A stretch of 64,000 nt of DNA, taken from positions 370,976-434,975 of the forward strand of contig NZ_WUAX01000016.1 of assembly GCF_009806985.1 (NCBI RefSeq). The letters run 5' to 3'. The DNA comes from Halorubrum sp. JWXQ-INN 858 (GTDB lineage Archaea > Halobacteriota > Halobacteria > Halobacteriales > Haloferacaceae). The notes below the pieces were generated by a model. The model saw nothing but the letters and a program-made list of their open reading frames with translations, did not search any database and was not told the origin of the DNA. Shown here piece by piece: positions 27,500 to 36,690 of this stretch; positions within the stretch are counted from its first letter, which is position 1, and every line of letters starts with the position of its first letter. The position numbers and the translations under genes are program-made.

Positions 27500-28765
27500 A
27501 TGAGTGACAAACCGCATCAGAATCTGGCCATTATCGGCCACGTCGACCACGGCAAGAGTACGCTCGTGGGCCGACTCCTCTTCGAGACGGGGAGCGTCCC
27601 CGAGCACGTTATCGAGCAGCACCGCGAGGAAGCCGAAGAAAAGGGCAAGGGCGGCTTCGAGTTCGCCTACGTGATGGACAACCTCGCCGAGGAGCGCGAG
27701 CGTGGCGTCACGATCGACATCGCCCACCAGGAGTTCGACACGGACAAGTACTACTTCACCATCGTCGACTGCCCGGGCCACCGTGACTTCGTGAAGAACA
27801 TGATCACGGGTGCCTCGCAGGCCGACAACGCGGTGCTCGTCGTCGCGGCCGACGACGGCGTCGCGCCCCAGACCCGTGAGCACGTGTTCCTGGCCCGCAC
27901 GCTGGGCATCAACGAGCTCATCATCGGCGTCAACAAGATGGACCTCGTCGACTACGCCGAGTCCTCGTACGACGACGTCGTCGAGGAGGTCAAGAACCTG
28001 CTCAACCAGGTCCGCTTCAACACGGACGAAACGACGTTCATCCCGATCTCGGCGTTCGAGGGAGACAACATCTCCGAGGAGTCCGAGAACACGTCCTGGT
28101 ACGACGGCCCCACCCTGCTGGAGGCCCTCAACGAGCTGCCGGAGTCCGAGCCGCCGACGGACGCGCCGCTCCGCCTGCCGATCCAGGACGTCTACACCAT
28201 CTCCGGCATCGGGACCGTCCCCGTCGGACGTATCGAGACGGGCATCCTGGCGACCGGCGACAACGTCTCCTTCCAGCCGTCCGACGTGGGCGGCGAAGTG
28301 AAGACGGTCGAGATGCACCACGAGGAAGTGCCGCAGGCCGAGCCGGGCGACAACGTCGGGTTCAACGTCCGTGGCATCGGCAAGGACGACATCCGCCGCG
28401 GCGACGTCTGTGGTCCCGCCGACGACCCGCCGAGCGTCGCCGAGACGTTCAAGGCGCAGATCGTCGTCATGCAGCACCCCAGCGTGATCACGGCCGGCTA
28501 CACCCCCGTCTTCCACGCCCACACGGCGCAGGTCGCCTGTACGGTTGAGGAGATCAACCAGAAGATCGACCCGTCGTCGGGTGAGGTCGCCGAGGAGAAC
28601 CCGGACTTCATCAAGTCCGGCGACGCCGCCGTCGTCACCGTGCGCCCGCAGAAACCGCTCAGCATCGAGCCGTCCGGCGAGATCCCGGAACTCGGCAGCT
28701 TCGCCATCCGCGACATGGGTCAGACCATCGCGGCCGGCAAGGTGCTCGAAGTCAACGAGCGATAA
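27500..28765 (+). CDS. tuf: Translation elongation factor EF-1 alpha
   Basis: A 421-aa GTPase. G1 is GHVDHGKST at residues 13-21, then [18 protein letters not shown] and NKMDLVD. Domains 2 and 3 are complete to the end ([19 protein letters not shown]). It delivers aminoacyl-tRNA to the ribosome. The 265-bp upstream gap carries TCGAAACCGTTTTAG near 27434, a plausible BRE plus weak TATA. It is followed after 3 nt by the S10 gene, the conserved archaeal arrangement. Confidence 0.98.
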   Translation: MSDKPHQNLAIIGHVDHGKSTLVGRLLFETGSVPEHVIEQHREEAEEKGKGGFEFAYVMDNLAEERERGVTIDIAHQEFDTDKYYFTIVDCPGHRDFVKNMITGASQADNAVLVVAADDGVAPQTREHVFLARTLGINELIIGVNKMDLVDYAESSYDDVVEEVKNLLNQVRFNTDETTFIPISAFEGDNISEESENTSWYDGPTLLEALNELPESEPPTDAPLRLPIQDVYTISGIGTVPVGRIETGILATGDNVSFQPSDVGGEVKTVEMHHEEVPQAEPGDNVGFNVRGIGKDDIRRGDVCGPADDPPSVAETFKAQIVVMQHPSVITAGYTPVFHAHTAQVACTVEEINQKIDPSSGEVAEENPDFIKSGDAAVVTVRPQKPLSIEPSGEIPELGSFAIRDMGQTIAAGKVLEVNER

Positions 28766-28768
28766 TCG

Positions 28769-29077
28769 ATGCAGCAGGCACGCGTCCGCCTCGCCGGCAC
28801 GAGCCCCGAGGACCTCGACGACATCTGCGCCGACGTCCGCGAGATCGCGGACTCGACGGGGGTCGCCCTGTCGGGCCCGATCCCGCTCCCGACGAAGACG
28901 CTCGAGATCCCGTCGCGCAAGTCCCCGGACGGTGAGGGGACGGCGACGTGGGAGCACTGGGAGATGCGCGTCCACAAGCGTCTGATCGACATCGACGCCG
29001 ACGAACGCGCGCTCCGTCAGCTGATGCGCGTCCAGGTGCCCAACGACGTCAGCATCGAGATCGTTCTCGAAGACTAA
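28769..29077 (+). CDS. rps10: Ribosomal protein uS10
   Basis: A 102-aa protein of normal length. The S10 signatures are [15 protein letters not shown] near the N-terminus, [22 protein letters not shown] in the long loop, and [18 protein letters not shown]. It binds 16S rRNA in the 30S head. It lies immediately after EF-1 alpha in one operon. Confidence 0.98.
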   Translation: MQQARVRLAGTSPEDLDDICADVREIADSTGVALSGPIPLPTKTLEIPSRKSPDGEGTATWEHWEMRVHKRLIDIDADERALRQLMRVQVPNDVSIEIVLED

Positions 29078-29171
29078 GCGCTAGGGCGCATTCGCGCCGC
29101 GCCGCTCTCTCTTTGTTTTCACCCGCCGAGCGACCGCGCTCGTGGTCCGGACGCGTCGACGACCCCGGAGT

Positions 29172-29732
29172 TCATCGCGCGTCGATCACGCCCGCCCGCC
29201 CGGCGACGAGCCCGCAGAACGCGCCGGCCGCGTGCGCGATCAGGGCGACGCCGGGCGCGGCGGTGACGATCGTGAGGAGGACGGCGACGGCTCCGAACAG
29301 CGCGAGCTGTGCGCGGGCCGGCAGGCGGAGCCGGTCGAACAGCGTCGTGGCGACGACGTTGCCGGCCAGCAGGTAGCCGCCGAGCGCGAAGACGGCCCCG
29401 CTGAGACCGATCACGCCGGGAGCGGGCCCGAGGAGGCCGCCGAGCGTCACCTGCGTGATCCCGGCGATCGCGCCGGTCGCCAGGACGAACGCGTGAAACC
29501 GGGCGCGCGTCGTGTGGCGCTCGACGAGCGGACCGACGAGCAGGAGCGCGACCGCGTTCGCGAGCAGGTGGCCGACGGACCCGTGCGCGTAGACGCTGGT
29601 GACGACGGTCCACGGCGCGACCGAGACGGGAGCCGACAGGACGAAGGCTCCGGCGAGGCCGACGACGCCGAGCACCGCCTGGACGAGGCCGACGAGACAG
29701 ACGATCGCGAGCGTTTCGAGCGTCGCACGCAT
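29172..29732 (-). CDS. Rhomboid family intramembrane serine protease
   Basis: I choose ATG 29732, giving 186 aa, because TTTATGCG on the minus strand (about 29757-29764) lies about 27 nt before it. Six hydrophobic helices are visible. The rhomboid marks are HGSVGHLLANA in helix 2, the nucleophile in GLSGAVFALGGYL (G-x-S-G), and the histidine in LIAHAAGAFCGLVAG. It cleaves membrane proteins within the bilayer; substrates are unknown. It is the last chromosomal protein gene before tRNA-Ala. Confidence 0.9.
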   Translation of the reverse strand: MRATLETLAIVCLVGLVQAVLGVVGLAGAFVLSAPVSVAPWTVVTSVYAHGSVGHLLANAVALLLVGPLVERHTTRARFHAFVLATGAIAGITQVTLGGLLGPAPGVIGLSGAVFALGGYLLAGNVVATTLFDRLRLPARAQLALFGAVAVLLTIVTAAPGVALIAHAAGAFCGLVAGRAGVIDAR

Positions 29733-29863
29733 ACGGCGATCGTTCGGGGCGCAGACGCATAAAGCCGTGAGCGGGGACGGACCGCCGAAACGGGTGCCAG
29801 ACACCCACTACCGGACGGGCGAAAGGTAAGGTACAAGTACGAACGACTGTTTCGATCGGGTGA

Positions 29864-29935
29864 GGGCTCGTAGATCAGCGGCAGATCGCTTCCTTCGCAA
29901 GGAAGAGGCCCGGGGTTCAAATCCCCGCGAGTCCA
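29864..29935 (+). tRNA. tRNA-Ala (anticodon CGC), likely provirus integration target
   Basis: A 72-nt cloverleaf. Acceptor GGGCTCG pairs with CGAGTCC, with discriminator A. The anticodon stem CTTCC/GGAAG encloses TTCGCAA, giving CGC. The T-arm CGGGG-TTCAAAT-CCCCG is intact. No CCA is encoded. GC content and gene style change right after its 3' end, so it is probably the attachment site. No second copy of its 3' end is in the window. Confidence 0.95.
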
Positions 29936-30320
29936 TCTGAAATTAACTCTCTAAGGAATGAACAGACAGCGTAGCGTTCGCTCTGTAGACGAGCTGTTTC
30001 CGGGCTGAATTCTATGCGATCCACTATTCCAATCACCGTGTGTGAGCCATTCGTAAATGCGAGAACACCCCACTAAGCCTTTGGGGGGCGACATGGCTGT
30101 GTGGTGTCGGAGTCGAACGCGCGAGAGTAGAATCCCCACATAGACATATCTGTCTCGACGTAGGGCAAGTGCGACAAAATCGATACACCACAACCCACAA
30201 CTATGTCAACTGAAACGAGACTGACATGGCCCTCGATGTGGATCCCACCTCGCACGTCATTGGGGATTGAATATGTCCTTACCCAACCACTATAACACTA
30301 CTAACAGGTAACTACGGTAA
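29936..30320. other. Gene-free provirus edge next to tRNA-Ala
   Basis: No convincing gene. It contains one copy of a recurrent GCGACAAAA word (30171-30179). An ACTATAACAC stretch at about 30288-30297, roughly 25-30 nt before the ATG at 30321, is the likely promoter of the zinc-ribbon gene. Confidence 0.5.
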
Positions 30321-30926
30321 ATGTATTGTAGAAATTGTGGAGAGGAGGTTAAGCTCGATAGTAAATACTGTTCTGCCTGTGGTAAAGTAACAGGAGCCAG
30401 TAGCAACCCCACAAACATAGAGGGGGAATCAGAAGACAGTACTGATCGTTACACTACCGATGATGCAGTCGGTGCAATGGATAGTGTTGTCCAATCAGGA
30501 GCGTCTATTCTAGCCGGATATTCTAGGCGTGCTGCAATCTCTACACTTGGTGGGCTGCTGATAATTTTTAGTTTCTTTTTCACTTACCAACAAGCCAGTG
30601 CACTTGGATTTGAAATGCAAGGTACCGGATTACAAATTTTCAGTGTAGAAGATATACTCACCGTAGTTGCACTTAGTATCATGATTATAACATTATCGAC
30701 ATACCGATGGAACAGTAGAACAGCTTCACTTTGTGTGATATTTGGCTTCATACCATTACTCTCATTTATCGGAGTGTTGCTGGGCTACAATTTCCCAGAT
30801 CCAGAAGTCAGAGCATTTGTTCAGCCAGGATTCGGGCTATATCTACTGGGGTTAGGTAGCTTCCTAGTAGTTACATCATCAAGTCACAAAGCGATCCAAG
30901 GATTCTGGCAATATATTCGAGAGTAG
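30321..30926 (+). CDS. Zinc-ribbon membrane protein
   Basis: A 201-aa protein. The N-terminal zinc ribbon is CRNCGEEVKLDSKYCSACG, with cysteines at 3, 6, 18 and 21. After a polar linker four hydrophobic helices follow from about residue 70. Such zinc-ribbon plus membrane proteins are common and mostly unassigned. It is AT-rich and reads toward the virion module, so it is an accessory gene placed between the attachment site and the tail genes. A role in lysogeny is possible but unsupported. Confidence 0.7.
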   Translation: MYCRNCGEEVKLDSKYCSACGKVTGASSNPTNIEGESEDSTDRYTTDDAVGAMDSVVQSGASILAGYSRRAAISTLGGLLIIFSFFFTYQQASALGFEMQGTGLQIFSVEDILTVVALSIMIITLSTYRWNSRTASLCVIFGFIPLLSFIGVLLGYNFPDPEVRAFVQPGFGLYLLGLGSFLVVTSSSHKAIQGFWQYIRE

Positions 30927-30954
30927 AGCAAATAAGCAACTAGAAATAACCAGA

Positions 30955-31281
30955 CTACTCGTCGGCGTCGTCGCGCTCGAACTCAAGATCGTCTTCATCG
31001 TGGAGTGCGTCGATGAGCTGTGTCAGGCGCCTATTGATAGAGCTGATCTGTGAGGCAATCCCGTGGCTCGTCTCGTCCTCATCAAGCCCGAACATCCACG
31101 ATTGGGCAACATCCATATCGCGCTTGAGTTTCAACAGCTGCGACTCTAGCTGGGCGATGTTCTCCTCCAACTCTTTGATCCTGTTCTTCAGTCGGCGGTA
31201 AATGATACCCACGAGGGTGAACAGTACTCCGGCGACGAGTGCTATTGCAGTCTCTAGTAGTCCAGCTGGAATATTAGTCAT
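30955..31281 (-). CDS. Membrane-anchored coiled-coil protein at the end of the tail module
   Basis: A 108-aa protein with one N-terminal transmembrane helix (LLETAIALVAGVLFTLVGIIY). A basic heptad coiled coil (RLKNRIKELEENIAQLESQLLKLKRDM) and an acidic tail follow. The shape recalls small phage proteins that sit in the membrane, such as spanin-like ones, but no family is recognised. It lies after the tail hub, separated by a conserved inverted repeat. Confidence 0.65.
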   Translation of the reverse strand: MTNIPAGLLETAIALVAGVLFTLVGIIYRRLKNRIKELEENIAQLESQLLKLKRDMDVAQSWMFGLDEDETSHGIASQISSINRRLTQLIDALHDEDDLEFERDDADE

Positions 31282-31334
31282 GAGTGAAAAGTAGATAGTT
31301 GTCGTCAGATGCGTTCGCGACAGTCACTCCCAGT

Positions 31335-31377
31335 TTAACCAACAATCGGCATGGCTTCACCCCCAACTGTTGGTTAA
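31335..31377. promoter_or_regulatory. Inverted repeat TTAACCAACA/TGTTGGTTAA, copy 1
   Basis: Arms at 31335-31344 and 31368-31377 enclose a 23-nt loop. It lies between the tail-hub stop and the coiled-coil gene. The same arms occur at 50986-51025. Confidence 0.75.
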
Positions 31378-31383
31378 TTCTTC

Positions 31384-33555
31384 CTACAACGAGCGCCGGT
31401 TGGAGCGCGACACGCGCTGTGTCCGAATCAACTCCGTATCGATACGTCCCGAGATGTCGAAGTTGAGGCTGATCGTCTCTCCACTCCCGAGTGAGTACTG
31501 TACCTCTTCGAGTTGGCCGGTGGCGCGCTGATACTCCCCACCAACGAGTGTGGACTCAACCCACGACGGGGCAGCGTCGATATGGACTGAATCAGTGTCG
31601 GAGACATCGTCGAATCGGAGGTAGGCGCCGAGTGAATCCAAATCAGCCCCGTACTCGATGAGATCCTCGTTGTGGTGCTCGAACACCCAGTCTCCCGACT
31701 TGGCCTCGTCGCCCCACAGCCGGACGTCGTCCATCCCACCGACGAAGCCGTGGTTCTCATCCTCATCAGCGCCGATCCAATACGCCTCACCCTCTATGTC
31801 GGACGTGATTCGTCCGTAGTAGCCATCACCAGACGTGTCGCTGGTTCTGGGGAAAAACTCCGCCAGCTGTCCGTCAATGTACACACTACGCCCAGGATCG
31901 TCAAACACGATGCTAAGTCGCTGAGGGGCATCATTCGTCACCACACCCGACTCTGTTCGAGTTCGGTAGACGTCGGCTGAGTCTCCCATCTCGACACTTC
32001 CATCACCGTAGAGTCTGGCATCGTGATAGCCAGAGAAGGGGCCCAGATCGAAGTGGACGAGCGTCTGATACTCGTCATCACCGAGCTCTAGAAGCCCCTG
32101 TGGGTGGATGACGAATTCGTGCGTACGGGTAAGATTGCTGTCTCCTCGAAACGTGGACTCAACGTAGCTGTCTCCGTCGAAGTACAACGAGCTCGCCCCA
32201 ATCTGGCCACCGTACGGGAATGCGTTGCCCCAGTTACTCACTGAGTAGGTGAATCCGGGAGAGATGTGTTGGGGCGCAATCTCTAGTGATCCCGACTCGT
32301 CTTTCTCGTTGATTCTCTCACCGAGTAGTCGTTCGGCCCGCGAATCGACTTCGGCTTGTGTCTCAACGTCGGCGTTCTTCTCGAAGTGTTCGATGACGCC
32401 ATTGTCCCCGACTCCACGGGCCTCCAGTCGACTCACCTCGGCGTTGTTCGTCTCGGTAGAGGTATTAGTCCCATCATCACGCGTGCGCCCGTGAACAGTC
32501 ACACGGTTGGCGTAGTCGGTGTAATCCAACGTCCGAGTCGAGTCGACAACACGCCAGTCAGGTTGTCCAGCCAACGTCCCGACTGGGTATGCGCTGATGT
32601 CCAACGTTGCGAAGTCGCGAACGGAGAACGTGTAGGCGCCAGTGTCGTGGAGTTCTTGTAGAATCTCGAACTCTGTCCCGTCTAACTCGAGCTCGTCAAT
32701 CGTAGCGTAGCCATCGGGATCGACGGCGAATACTTCGCTGCGTCGAACCTCCAGTAGTTCGTCACCGTTCTCCAGAATCGGGCGGAACCGATCGTTCGCC
32801 CCGTCCACGCCGAACTCGAAGATGTGGAAGCGTTGTGGGGTGTCGTGTGAAACTGAGTCGAATGCTCTCTCGATCGTCTCCGCCGATGCTTCCTCAGTGA
32901 GACTTCGGATCCCAGCAGTCATCGAGGATGCGGGATCTACCGTCTCCAGTATCATCCCAACTCTGTCCACTGGTTCGTCGGGGAGCATCGTAGCCATCCA
33001 GTCCCCACCAAAGTCGTCGTCGAGGACGACGTTGGTATCAGTGAATTTCAGGATACCTTCGGGTGTCACTTCGACACCGTCCTGGGTGATCCCGACAACT
33101 GCGTCGCCTTCAGCACTCCACAGCCGTTGGAGTCCACCCTGTGACGTGTGCGTCTCGTCCATCAGCCCACGGTTCGGGGGCAACACATTGACGTCGTACT
33201 TCGTATTGGCCCAGGCGTCCTGAAGCGCGTCGTACACCGTCGTGTTCGAGTACGACACACTGGTGGTTCGACGATCTAATGCGACGAGTACACCCCGCCC
33301 TGAGACGCTTGTGGTGCCACTCGAGTAGTTAGTGTCGAACGACTCGACTTCGCCCCGAAACAGAATCTCTCCGCCCTGGTAGATGTAGACGTCGTTGAAG
33401 ATCTCGTCGGCGAAGGTGGACTCGAACGGCACTGTCGCACTCCACGATCCCATCGAAGACGCAGCATCTGTGAATTGGAGTGAGTCCAGGTTCTGGTACA
33501 CCATCGCCGAGTTGTCCCCGAGCTCGCCACCGATGGTAAGCACGGTATCACTCAT
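31384..33555 (-). CDS. Tail hub protein with inserted laminin-G-like domain
   Basis: A 723-aa protein. The N-terminal half reads like gp44/Tal-type tail hub proteins (DTVLTIGGELGDNS, VYIYQGGEILFRGEVESFD, SVSGRGVLVALDRRT). Near residues 465-655 a LamG/concanavalin-like fold is inserted (SSLYFDGDSYVES, QRLSIVFDDPGRSVYIDGQL, GGMDDVRLWGDEA). The hub pattern resumes at the C-terminus (VQYSLGSGETISLNFDISG). The hub closes the tail tip, and the jelly-roll domain could bind cell-surface glycans. Its start overlaps the stop of the upstream gene. Confidence 0.75.
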   Translation of the reverse strand: MSDTVLTIGGELGDNSAMVYQNLDSLQFTDAASSMGSWSATVPFESTFADEIFNDVYIYQGGEILFRGEVESFDTNYSSGTTSVSGRGVLVALDRRTTSVSYSNTTVYDALQDAWANTKYDVNVLPPNRGLMDETHTSQGGLQRLWSAEGDAVVGITQDGVEVTPEGILKFTDTNVVLDDDFGGDWMATMLPDEPVDRVGMILETVDPASSMTAGIRSLTEEASAETIERAFDSVSHDTPQRFHIFEFGVDGANDRFRPILENGDELLEVRRSEVFAVDPDGYATIDELELDGTEFEILQELHDTGAYTFSVRDFATLDISAYPVGTLAGQPDWRVVDSTRTLDYTDYANRVTVHGRTRDDGTNTSTETNNAEVSRLEARGVGDNGVIEHFEKNADVETQAEVDSRAERLLGERINEKDESGSLEIAPQHISPGFTYSVSNWGNAFPYGGQIGASSLYFDGDSYVESTFRGDSNLTRTHEFVIHPQGLLELGDDEYQTLVHFDLGPFSGYHDARLYGDGSVEMGDSADVYRTRTESGVVTNDAPQRLSIVFDDPGRSVYIDGQLAEFFPRTSDTSGDGYYGRITSDIEGEAYWIGADEDENHGFVGGMDDVRLWGDEAKSGDWVFEHHNEDLIEYGADLDSLGAYLRFDDVSDTDSVHIDAAPSWVESTLVGGEYQRATGQLEEVQYSLGSGETISLNFDISGRIDTELIRTQRVSRSNRRSL

Positions 33556-34007
33556 AGTCCGGCCTCGAAGTCGTCGACGACGAACTTCCGTTCGGAGTAC
33601 TCAGCTTTCTCGGCGAGAACGAACAGATCGAGTGTAACCCGACGCCCTGTTCCCACAGGGGTTGTGGCTATCGAGGCATCTGTAACAACTGCCCACCAAT
33701 CTCGTAGTTCACCGACACTCGTTCCTGGTTCAACCAGAACAAGCGCCGACGCGAAGTCGGCACTTGGGTGGATCGACTGGTGGTACCACGGTTTGCCCCG
33801 AATATCGGTGCCGGTGCTTGTCGTCGACTCATTGCTGTATCGTGCGTACTCACGAAGGGTGTCGAAGGCGACACCGTCAGTGTCAGCGAGAAATTCAAGC
33901 GAAATAGTTCGTCCGACGCCAATCGTCGGCATCGAACCGCCAATAGCACCTGGGAGGGTGAGTGTGCCGTTGTCAAGCGTCTGTATCGTCCAGGAAATGT
34001 CAGTCAT
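33552..34007 (-). CDS. Distal tail-type protein
   Basis: A 151-aa beta-rich protein between the tape measure and the hub, the usual place of a distal tail protein. It contains ISLEFLADTDGVAFDTLREYA and a GTGRRVTLDLFVLAEKAEYSERKFVV strand pair. It overlaps the hub gene by 4 nt. The assignment rests mainly on position and composition. Confidence 0.6.
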   Translation of the reverse strand: MTDISWTIQTLDNGTLTLPGAIGGSMPTIGVGRTISLEFLADTDGVAFDTLREYARYSNESTTSTGTDIRGKPWYHQSIHPSADFASALVLVEPGTSVGELRDWWAVVTDASIATTPVGTGRRVTLDLFVLAEKAEYSERKFVVDDFEAGL

Positions 34008-34029
34008 GTAGTAAAATAGATGGCGCGTT

Positions 34030-36669
34030 TTACATCCGCGAGATGCGGTTCGACTTCGACTGTTCCTTCTCTTCTACAACCAACTCGGCATTCTCTCGGA
34101 TCAGCTCCGCGAGATCGTTGTCGCCCTCAACTCGAAGCGTCGCAGCGAACTGAGAACCACTGGAAGACGAACTACCACGAGACGCACCACCTGTGGCAAC
34201 AGTGTCGGCTCCTACCTCGTACGCAGTATCGAGATGATGGGAGAGTTTGTCGAGAGGCAACACGGCCTCACTGTCACCAGCCTCACCGATTCGAGCGAGA
34301 GTGTCGTCAGTGATGATGCCACCTTCAGCCAGCTGTGGGAGATCGAACCCACCACCGCCAACAGTCGTGCTGGGGACACTGAGACTCCCACCACCCACGC
34401 TCCAGTCGCTTCCAAGTGGGTTGTTGACAGTAGCCGATGGGATGTTGAGTGACTGTCCACCAATCGACGCGGACGGGAAGTCAATCGAATCTGGAACCCG
34501 ACTGTTGAACGCGTTAATCGCGATGTCAATGGCGTCCGAGATCCCGTTTGTAATCCCACTTACCGTGTCACTGATTACGCCCATAATGTTGGACTTGAGA
34601 TCGCGAATGACACCCATCACACCGCCTGCGATGGCTTCGAACGCACCACGGAACTTGCTGACTCCAGCACCCATGAGCCAGGTAGTAACCCTCATGATGG
34701 CGCTTCTGACAGTTTGGGTGATGTCGGCTAGCTTGTTCGTCCACAAGCCAGCGAGCTTGCCCAAGAACTCGCTAACTGACTCGCTAGCCGAAGCCATCCA
34801 ATTCTCGAGGAAGTCGAGTATCTCGTTGAACGTATCAGGAACTATCGAGTTCCCAATGAGGAAGTTGTAGAGCTTTTCGAATGCACCGGAGACGACGTCG
34901 AACAGTAGCCCGAAGACGGCTTTGATGCCGTCCATAAACGTCCCCTCAACGAAGCCCAGAATATCCCCGAACGTCGTCGTCCAGAACTCCTCAACGATGT
35001 CTAGAACCTCGTCAAAGTCGCCCCGAATAAGCGCGAGAACGATACGAATGGTAGCCGAAATGGCCCGCATCGCAGTGCCAATTGTCAGCTCGAGGTAGGC
35101 GAATGTCGCCCCCACAATCGTCATTATTGTGTCGCCGTGTTCGCCCCAGAACTTGCCGAGGAATTCGAGTACCGTCTCAATCTTCTCAGAGACAACGTCC
35201 ATCGTCTCTACGACGTCGTCCATAATCAGCGAGAACTGCTCTTCCCACAGCTCCTGGAGCTCGACGAGAAGGGGCATCACGTAATCCTCAAAGACTTTCT
35301 CGGCGAACAATTGGACAGAAGCAAGTGCGGGTTCGACAGCGTCCCACATCGCCTGCGCTGCTTCCTGAATCCCGCCCATGTTGTTGTCCCACGCAGTGTA
35401 GATCGCGTAGGCAGTAGCACCGAGCAGAGCAAGTGCAGCGACTATCGGGAGAATCGTCGTCGCTGCAATACCAGTGAGGGCCGTCAATGCGATTGTGAAT
35501 CCACCAACGGCTGCTGTCGCAGCCATGATGACTGCTGGTGCCCCATCGAGTCGCTCGTTGAGATCGGCAAAGGCGGACACCATCGGGCCAACAACTTCGA
35601 CGATATCGATGAGGACTGGGAGGAACGCATCCCCCATCGTAATCATCACGTTGTGAAGCTCGTTCTTGAGGAGCTCCATCTGGCCCGCCATCGTGTCCGT
35701 TTCAACTCCTACCTCTTTGGCGAGGGATCCACCCTCCTCCATCGCCTGGTTGGAGGTATCCATCGCGTCGCGCATGGTGTCCGCCGACTCCGCTGTGTCG
35801 CGGAACGCACGAGACTGAGCTGTCGTCAGCTCGTCATTGAGGGTGTCAAGCGCATCTTGGTTCCCACCGATGGAGTCCATTAGCTCCATCATCGTATCCT
35901 GTGGAGCCTCATCGCGCATGTGCTCGAATTCCTCTGCGGAGACACCGAGCATGTCTGCGAACATCTCGACGTTGTCGGGATCCATCATCGACTCCGACAC
36001 CTGCTGCATCCGCTGGGCAGCCACACGGCTGGAGGACGAAACCTCGTTGAAGGCACCGGATAGTCCGATGATCTCGTCGGACTCTAATCCGAGAGTACTC
36101 AGAGCCTGCCCAGAGCGCTGAGTCGAGTCGACGATCTCGTCCGACGTCGCCTGGAAGTTGTTCGACGTTTCGTTAATCGCGTCGCCAAGTGCGCCCACAT
36201 TCTCAAGGGGCTCGTCAAGCGCAGATGACACCTTTCCAAGCGCAGTCCCTGCATCATCAGCAGACAGCGTCGTCGCAGCACCCATCTGAGCTGCTACTTC
36301 AGTGAACTCGGTGATTTCATCAACCCCTTCGGCCCCCATTCGTCCCGCCTGAGTTGCTAGCTCGGCGAGCTCGTCGTGGGCGAGTGGAATTTCAGTCGCT
36401 AAGTCCTTGATGTCACTTTCAAGTTCTTTGGCAACCGTCTCGCTCGTCACCTTCTCGACGCCAGCCATCGCATCCTCGAAGTTGATAGCAGCATCAGCTG
36501 CTTTTCCAAAGGCTGCCACTCCGGCTCCAGCGAGGATACCTCCGGCTGCACCAACCGCGTTCTTCATGTTGAGGGCCGAACCCTCAACGCTGCTGAACGC
36601 GCCAGAGGCATTGTCTTCGGCGTTAATTGCAATCTCGACGGATTCGCCTCCGCTGGGGGTGAATGACAT
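34030..36669 (-). CDS. Tail tape measure protein
   Basis: An 879-aa protein, mostly helical. The N-terminal region has FEDAMAGVEKVTSET and LATQAGRMGAEGVDEITEFTEVAAQMG, typical of TP901-type tape measures. Hydrophobic segments lie at about 385-450. The C-terminal part ends with LAEGGIITDDTLARIGEAGDSEAVLPL, also common in tape measures. It fixes tail length; about 0.15 nm per residue would give a tail near 130 nm (inference). It follows the frameshifted chaperone gene by 21 nt. Confidence 0.93.
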   Translation of the reverse strand: MSFTPSGGESVEIAINAEDNASGAFSSVEGSALNMKNAVGAAGGILAGAGVAAFGKAADAAINFEDAMAGVEKVTSETVAKELESDIKDLATEIPLAHDELAELATQAGRMGAEGVDEITEFTEVAAQMGAATTLSADDAGTALGKVSSALDEPLENVGALGDAINETSNNFQATSDEIVDSTQRSGQALSTLGLESDEIIGLSGAFNEVSSSSRVAAQRMQQVSESMMDPDNVEMFADMLGVSAEEFEHMRDEAPQDTMMELMDSIGGNQDALDTLNDELTTAQSRAFRDTAESADTMRDAMDTSNQAMEEGGSLAKEVGVETDTMAGQMELLKNELHNVMITMGDAFLPVLIDIVEVVGPMVSAFADLNERLDGAPAVIMAATAAVGGFTIALTALTGIAATTILPIVAALALLGATAYAIYTAWDNNMGGIQEAAQAMWDAVEPALASVQLFAEKVFEDYVMPLLVELQELWEEQFSLIMDDVVETMDVVSEKIETVLEFLGKFWGEHGDTIMTIVGATFAYLELTIGTAMRAISATIRIVLALIRGDFDEVLDIVEEFWTTTFGDILGFVEGTFMDGIKAVFGLLFDVVSGAFEKLYNFLIGNSIVPDTFNEILDFLENWMASASESVSEFLGKLAGLWTNKLADITQTVRSAIMRVTTWLMGAGVSKFRGAFEAIAGGVMGVIRDLKSNIMGVISDTVSGITNGISDAIDIAINAFNSRVPDSIDFPSASIGGQSLNIPSATVNNPLGSDWSVGGGSLSVPSTTVGGGGFDLPQLAEGGIITDDTLARIGEAGDSEAVLPLDKLSHHLDTAYEVGADTVATGGASRGSSSSSGSQFAATLRVEGDNDLAELIRENAELVVEEKEQSKSNRISRM

Positions 36670-36690
36670 AGAAGTAGTGTAGAAAGAACG

